64,000 nucleotides of DNA, taken from the NCBI GenBank assembly GCA_965199945.1, contig OZ241354.1:1860001-1924000 (forward strand), read 5' to 3'. This stretch comes from VXYL01 sp965199945 (GTDB lineage Bacteria > Pseudomonadota > Gammaproteobacteria > Pseudomonadales > Azotimanducaceae). Positions 60,601 to 64,000 of the stretch are shown one piece after another; the first letter of the stretch is position 1, and the number at the start of each line of letters is the position of its first letter. The notes under the pieces were generated by a model that did not search any database, was not told the origin of the DNA, and worked only from the letters and a program-made list of their open reading frames with translations. A program made the translations under genes and the position numbers.

Positions 60601-62235
60601 CCAGCGCCGCTCGCTGTTGCGCTTGAGCGCCGTGCTGCCGCCGTCCAGATGGCGCGACTCGAGGTCGGCGCGCTTGCCGCGGCCAGCCAGCACGCGGGTG
60701 ACCCGGCCCTTGAGCGCGACGTTGCGGTTGATGGTGTCCGTGAACCACTTGGAGCGCTGGATCGTCGAGGCGAAGGCGATGCTGCGCGCCAGCGAGCCCG
60801 GCCGTTCGCCGCCCTCCACGGCGCCGTTCAGCGCCAGCATCGTGCCCAGCAGCCGGCACAGGTCCGTGTCGGACGCCCGCTTCGGCACGTTGCTCCCGCG
60901 CAGCGCGGCGCGGATGCCGGGGGTCAGCTGCCCCTCGCGGATGCCCAGCACGACCACCCGGTAGTCCGACAGTTCGCCGGCGGCGACGGCCTCCGAGAAC
61001 TTCACGTGGTGCAGCAGCGGGCCGTAGACGTGGACGTCGGACATGTCCACGACGTCGCAGGCCAGCCCGCGCTTCTCGGCGGCCCGCCGCGTGGCGCGCA
61101 CGGACGTCTCCGAGTAGATGCGCTGCGTCGCGGTCATGTACAGGCGCTTGGCGGCGCGCAGCCGGGCGTCGTCGTGGAAGGCCTGGAAGTCCACCCTGTC
61201 GCCGTTCCGCCCGCGGCCGGCGACGTCGCCGCGAACGACGCCGGTGGTGCGGTGGGCCTCGTCGGCGATGGCGAGGTCGAAGGCGGGCGCGCCGTGCAGC
61301 GCTTGCGCCTCGCACACCCGGCGCAGCGAGTGGTAGGTGCAGAAGACGGCCTTGACGCCGCCGGCCGGCGCTTGCAGGCGGCGGGCGATGGCGCTCGGCT
61401 CCGAAACGACGTCGCACACCAGGTCGTCGGCGCCGATCTCGTAGCGCTCGCCGCGACCGCCGGCCGTGCTGTCCGAGCACACCACCAGCGCCGACATCGG
61501 CCGCGCCCGGTGCGTCAGCCACTCGCGCCGCGCCTGGGACACCAAGGCGATGGTCGGCGCCGCGAAGAGGACGCGCCCGTCGTCCGGCACCATCCGTTCC
61601 GACAGCCGCAGCGCCGTGAACGTCTTGCCGGTGCCGCAGGCCATCACCAGCTTGCCGCGGTCGTTGCCCTGGGCCGCGAGCCCGTCGCAGGCGGCGTCGA
61701 TGGCCTGCCGCTGCAAGGGCTTCGGATGGCGCAGCGCCGTCGGCTTCTGGAACTCGCGGATCGCGTGGCCGAGGAAGTCCAGGAAGTCGATGCGCGCGAC
61801 CCGCGGTTCCCGGCCCGCCGTCGCCCGTTCGGCGGCGGCGTTCCAGGCGCAGGTGGAGACGATCCAGCGCAGTCCGAACGCTGGCCGAGCCGACTCGTTC
61901 AGGAAGCTGTCGATCTGCGGCTTGCCGATCACCGCGTCTTCGGCGTAGCACTTGCACTGGACGGCGACGACCGCGCCGTCGCCCAGCACGGCCACCAGGT
62001 CGATGCCGTGGTCGCGCCCGTCGAGCCCCGTCAGCCGCTCCCGCTCCGGCCAGTCCCGCCACGGCCAGATGTCCGCCACGTCGAACTCCGGGTTGTCGCG
62101 CACCGTCGCCATGAACAGATGCTCGAACCACCGCCCCTTCTCCGCCTCGCTCGACGCCTCCCGGCGAATGCGCGCAAGCACGTCGCCCACGCGCTCGCTG
62201 GGGCGGAGATCGAGGGAGGGCTGGGTGGTCGTCAC
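57640..62235 (-). CDS. Single-chain restriction-modification protein: nuclease, SF2 helicase and N6-adenine methyltransferase
   Basis: A 1531-residue protein resembling type ISP/LlaGI-like enzymes. N-terminal Mrr-like nuclease (GIDLV with Asp79, VQCKCY with Gln93-Cys-Lys95), SF2 helicase with Walker A ACGTGKT (Lys204), DEAH (325-328), MTATQR, and motifs V/VI (SEGVDVP, QAVGRVMRK), a helical spacer, then the methyltransferase with motif I DPACGTG (Asp919) and motif IV NPPF (Asn1057), and a C-terminal target-recognition region. GTG 62235 is chosen for AGGGA upstream; the frame is open for 44 codons more. A PIN gene is coupled to its 3' end. Confidence 0.93.
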   Translation of the reverse strand: MTTTQPSLDLRPSERVGDVLARIRREASSEAEKGRWFEHLFMATVRDNPEFDVADIWPWRDWPERERLTGLDGRDHGIDLVAVLGDGAVVAVQCKCYAEDAVIGKPQIDSFLNESARPAFGLRWIVSTCAWNAAAERATAGREPRVARIDFLDFLGHAIREFQKPTALRHPKPLQRQAIDAACDGLAAQGNDRGKLVMACGTGKTFTALRLSERMVPDDGRVLFAAPTIALVSQARREWLTHRARPMSALVVCSDSTAGGRGERYEIGADDLVCDVVSEPSAIARRLQAPAGGVKAVFCTYHSLRRVCEAQALHGAPAFDLAIADEAHRTTGVVRGDVAGRGRNGDRVDFQAFHDDARLRAAKRLYMTATQRIYSETSVRATRRAAEKRGLACDVVDMSDVHVYGPLLHHVKFSEAVAAGELSDYRVVVLGIREGQLTPGIRAALRGSNVPKRASDTDLCRLLGTMLALNGAVEGGERPGSLARSIAFASTIQRSKWFTDTINRNVALKGRVTRVLAGRGKRADLESRHLDGGSTALKRNSERRWLNDAPSRDQARMICNVKVFSEGVDVPALDAVAFLDPKQSQIDIVQAVGRVMRKAPGKRFGYIVVPVFVPEGEGDIAELLEQRGDDYRHVGAVLRALQSHDERLAESPASFVHVLIDEGKSGEAERGEEGSARPARERPGEVREAAEPAPAIDDLFTFQAVEPGIFAKLVASSGLGRPGQVTADDIVRSVRLAARRIEEDAALLDSLRQALDLAGVKDREVSTTAALLLCNACLLHRRLQKESSALEGLPDLTTIGRSQTPAEALAEAWDEILGKDYAPVFRPALALIENSPSFESLKAPAQILAECAVNVSDTVAELGYDHAGPLYHKILGSAESDGAFYTNNISALMLAGLALSPDLVDWGDWKQATALRILDPACGTGTLLMAALKTIKERMAAARPMTPAQVRAAHKALVEHSIRGLDINYQATQLAASNLTLGAPTVDYEAMHIHTMRHGPQPDGSVALGSLELLPEAVGGGRQLDLVGHVKQAAVSTQSSPATNVPDIRDVDLLLMNPPFTNKGKRNTKYSDDATKRVRQREATIKASVQEGDPGAAAVIESNSISTYFTPLAEALVGKQRGTLAKIVPTTAFASTSGREERRFLASRFHIDMVVTSHDPKRPNFSENTDIHESLLICRRREWMSRPTTAFIALNRMPRSPEEVAQWVDAAIQRVPHPCHQIHIWPPERINAGDWSPALYYDGFLAAHNDHHETMDELSPASDLIVTPVIDPGPVSGAVHNPLKTPPSEDANGHAVVWRHQADRRRTMRGEVEFHVAPKPGRRGYVESRILPKTSCLLVTLATSTTTIRTTAQILPEPCFGSAWTAFRPNDRIARPDEAMQAWCAYLNSTLGVLSYLHRRARKLTYGRYRPAQLHTIPLPDPAKCDLTPLADAFRELQDAELLPWPKMNECPVRAKLDSALTACLDIDIDSIAWTRRLIAAEPTVSNRSAYTGRNESAVIDFFFCDLDQGVSLARDRFSPRELERLADFEP

Positions 62236-62421
62236 GAGCTTGTCCCTGGGCAGGCGAAGGCGGGCGGCGCAGTCGGCGGTTGTAACTGTAGCCGATTGGT
62301 AGCAGTCTATGGGACAGGCTCGCTTGCGCACGGTAGAGCGACGGCCTGAGGACGGGCTCCAGCGCAAGTCTCCGAAACGGGAATCCTTGGCCGAGCATTG
62401 GTCTCTTGGGAGGATCTGTCC
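62236..62421. promoter_or_regulatory. Divergent region between the R-M fusion and the Septu-like operon
   Basis: 186 bp separate the two divergent start codons. Promoters for both defence operons must be here or just inside the genes. The Septu-like gene has GGGAGGA upstream. No operator palindrome was spotted. Confidence 0.45.
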
Positions 62422-63684
62422 TTGTCACGCGCATCCGATGCGGCACCCGCAAGAGGCGGACGACTCGCCTACGTTCGCGTGCAGGGCGCTGGGCCGGTTT
62501 CGCCGCTGGAGGTCGAACCGGCCGAACGGCTAACGCTAATTGCCGGCGACAACGGGCTAGGGAAGACTTTTCTCCTGGACTGTGCGTGGTGGGCGCTGAC
62601 GGGTTCTTGGGCCAGCATGCCGGCCGTGCCCCGGGAGGATGGCGGCCGCGAGGTTTCGATCGAGTTCAACGTTCGCGGCACTCACGGCGCACAGGACGAC
62701 CGCCCCCGAAAAGTTCTCTACGACTGGAATGCCTTGGGCTGGGGAGATCATCCGGGCAGCGACACGTCGACGGGGCTGGTGGTCTATGCGTGCGTCGACG
62801 GGTCATATGCCGTTTGGGATCCCGTTGGCCAAGCACGTGCCTCGGTCTACGCGCGGGAGGAGGTTTGGGATGGCGTGATGGAAGGCGAGCGCAAGATCGA
62901 GGGCCTCGTGCGCGATTGGCGCAACTGGCAAACGGACAGCGACAGCGTAGCCTTCGGGACGTTTAGGAGTGTGCTCAAGGGCTTGTCTCCGTCGGACCTC
63001 GGCGTCTTGGCGCCAGGGCCGATGACGCGCATTCCCCATGACAGGCGGGAAATACCCACGATCATCCATCGCTACGGCCAAGTTCCAATCGTCTACGCAT
63101 CGGCGGCCGTCAAACGTGTGCTATCTCTCGCGTACCTCATGGTGTGGGCGTGGCGCGAGCACCAAATCCACTGCCGCATGGCCAAACGAGAACCGGAGCG
63201 TCGCATGGTCGTGCTCATCGACGAGATCGAGGCGCATCTACACCCTCGCTGGCAGCGGCAACTGCTTCCGGCGCTCGTCGATGTCGTGCGGCACTTGGGA
63301 GAGCAAGTCGAAGCGCAATTGATCGTGTCTACGCACTCACCGCTGGTGATGGCTTCCACTGAGACCCTATTTGCCGACGACAAGGACGCACTGCTGCACT
63401 TGGATCTTCAGAACGGCGTCATCGCGTTGATGAAGCTCGACCACATGAAGTACGGAAAGGTCGATCGTTGGCTGACGTCGCCAGTCTTCGGGCTGCAATT
63501 CCCACGCTCGGTGGCCGCCGAAGAAGCCATCAAGGAAGCCAGAGAGCTCCAGAAGGGCGAGGTGGCGCCAACGCCAGAATCCGTCCGATCCGTGTCGGAC
63601 CGCCTGTGCTCTTCGCTTGCGGACGATGACGACTTCTGGCCACGTTGGATCGGCTTTGCCGAGCGGTATGGAGTCGAGCTGTGA
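62422..63684 (+). CDS. Septu-like (PtuA-type) AAA/ABC ATPase
   Basis: A 420-residue ATPase. The start TTG 62422 is preferred because GGGAGGA lies 7 nt upstream; an in-frame TTG at 62398 is the alternative. Walker A GDNGLGKT (42-49), Walker B VVLIDEIEAHLHPRWQRQLL, and H-loop IVSTHSPLVMAS, all typical of AAA_21/AAA_15 proteins. The stop overlaps the GTG of an HNH gene (GTGA). ATPase plus HNH is the two-gene layout of the Septu anti-phage system. Divergent from the large restriction gene. Confidence 0.87.
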   Translation: MSRASDAAPARGGRLAYVRVQGAGPVSPLEVEPAERLTLIAGDNGLGKTFLLDCAWWALTGSWASMPAVPREDGGREVSIEFNVRGTHGAQDDRPRKVLYDWNALGWGDHPGSDTSTGLVVYACVDGSYAVWDPVGQARASVYAREEVWDGVMEGERKIEGLVRDWRNWQTDSDSVAFGTFRSVLKGLSPSDLGVLAPGPMTRIPHDRREIPTIIHRYGQVPIVYASAAVKRVLSLAYLMVWAWREHQIHCRMAKREPERRMVVLIDEIEAHLHPRWQRQLLPALVDVVRHLGEQVEAQLIVSTHSPLVMASTETLFADDKDALLHLDLQNGVIALMKLDHMKYGKVDRWLTSPVFGLQFPRSVAAEEAIKEARELQKGEVAPTPESVRSVSDRLCSSLADDDDFWPRWIGFAERYGVEL

Positions 63685-64000
63685 TCCCGGTGAGGCAAGC
63701 GCCCGAGCCAGCGTACTTCGACGCCAAAATCAGACAACCTGGCCGCGCCTTCCTCGACAGCCAACCGGACAAGGAACCGAAGCCGCTGTGGACGTTCGCG
63801 CACGACGACATGCGTCGCAGCTACAGGCGCACTTGCGCCTATCATTGCCGGCGAATCGTGGGTGGCACGATCGACCATTTCCTGCCCAAGAGCAAGTACC
63901 GAGCGCTAGCGTACGAGTGGTCGAACTACAGACTCTGCAGCGATGCCGCGAATCGCGCGAAGGCCGCCAAAGTTGGCCTGTTGGATCCGTTCAAGATCCG
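63681..64000 (+). CDS. HNH endonuclease (PtuB-like), 3' end cut by window edge
   Basis: 106 complete codons are visible from GTG 63681, which overlaps the ATPase stop (GTGA). The motif TCAYHCRRIVGGTIDHFLPKSKYRALAYEWSNYRL holds the first zinc-type cysteines and the His-Asn-His catalytic core of the PtuB/retron-associated HNH family (DHFxPKS, YxxLAYxWxNYxL). The frame remains open at the edge. It is the nuclease effector of the pair by analogy with Septu. The typical C-terminal cysteines cannot be checked. Confidence 0.85.
   Translation, partial: MIPVRQAPEPAYFDAKIRQPGRAFLDSQPDKEPKPLWTFAHDDMRRSYRRTCAYHCRRIVGGTIDHFLPKSKYRALAYEWSNYRLCSDAANRAKAAKVGLLDPFKI

Noticed and set aside
57991..62349. 1452-codon forward ORF opposite the restriction-modification gene
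   Set aside because: It has no domain, an Arg/Gly/Ala/Pro-biased composition, and mirrors the codons of the well-supported reverse-strand gene. GC-rich genes leave such antisense frames open.

Overview
This is a GC-rich chromosomal window (roughly two thirds G+C) with dense coding and many GTG or TTG starts and 4-nt start/stop overlaps. The order mrcA / pilMNOPQ-aroK-aroB, together with hslVU followed by a DUF971 gene and a DsbB-type oxidase, is a gammaproteobacterial arrangement, so a gammaproteobacterium or close relative is the best guess. No rRNA, tRNA, CRISPR array, phage or IS transposase was seen.

Left part (1-7.6 kb): an edge-truncated subtilisin-like protease, a type 2 malate dehydrogenase, a small orphan gene running into a 29-codon nuoM-like fragment, a two-gene module (AAA/ABC-type ATPase plus PIN-like nuclease), a beta-lactamase-fold hydrolase and a NYN-nuclease/cold-shock fusion. 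From 8.2 to 20 kb lies a Tad-type pilus/secretion locus: lipoprotein, TadZ-like protein with a degenerate Walker A, a reverse-strand TPR/SPOR lipoprotein, a cluster of three GC hairpins, two TadE-like pseudopilins, a VWA TadG-like protein, and tadA-tadB-tadC. A Roadblock-domain gene follows. No flp pilin, prepilin peptidase or Tad secretin was recognised.

Middle (20-43 kb): a Uma2-family nuclease, yejBE-type peptide permeases, a TIM-barrel amidohydrolase, the tightly coupled reverse-strand operon pilM-N-O-P-Q followed by aroK-aroB, divergent mrcA (PBP1A) and dsbB, a DUF971 gene, hslVU, an Rpn-family nuclease, an SDR, a crotonase, an ankyrin-repeat protein, an N-acyl-D-amino-acid deacylase-like enzyme, an orphan Rpn C-terminal fragment and a small membrane protein.

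Right part (43-64 kb) is accessory. A secreted 1150-residue protein (4 PPC, 6 FG-GAP-like repeats, one Ig-like and one C-terminal formylglycine-enzyme-like domain) faces a voltage-gated cation channel gene; between them are a perfect 10-bp hairpin and a 19-G tract sitting in the spacer of a promoter-like sequence. Next are a tail-to-tail type II methyltransferase/endonuclease pair, a zinc alcohol dehydrogenase, a MurA homologue with Asp in place of the catalytic Cys, a DUF4143-type ATPase behind three palindromes spaced about 33 bp apart, a VOC protein, an outer-membrane protein, a DUF4325/membrane pair and a phytanoyl-CoA dioxygenase-like protein. The end is a defence cluster: a 1531-residue single-chain nuclease-helicase-methyltransferase with a translationally coupled PIN protein, and, divergently, a Septu-like ATPase plus HNH pair cut by the window edge.
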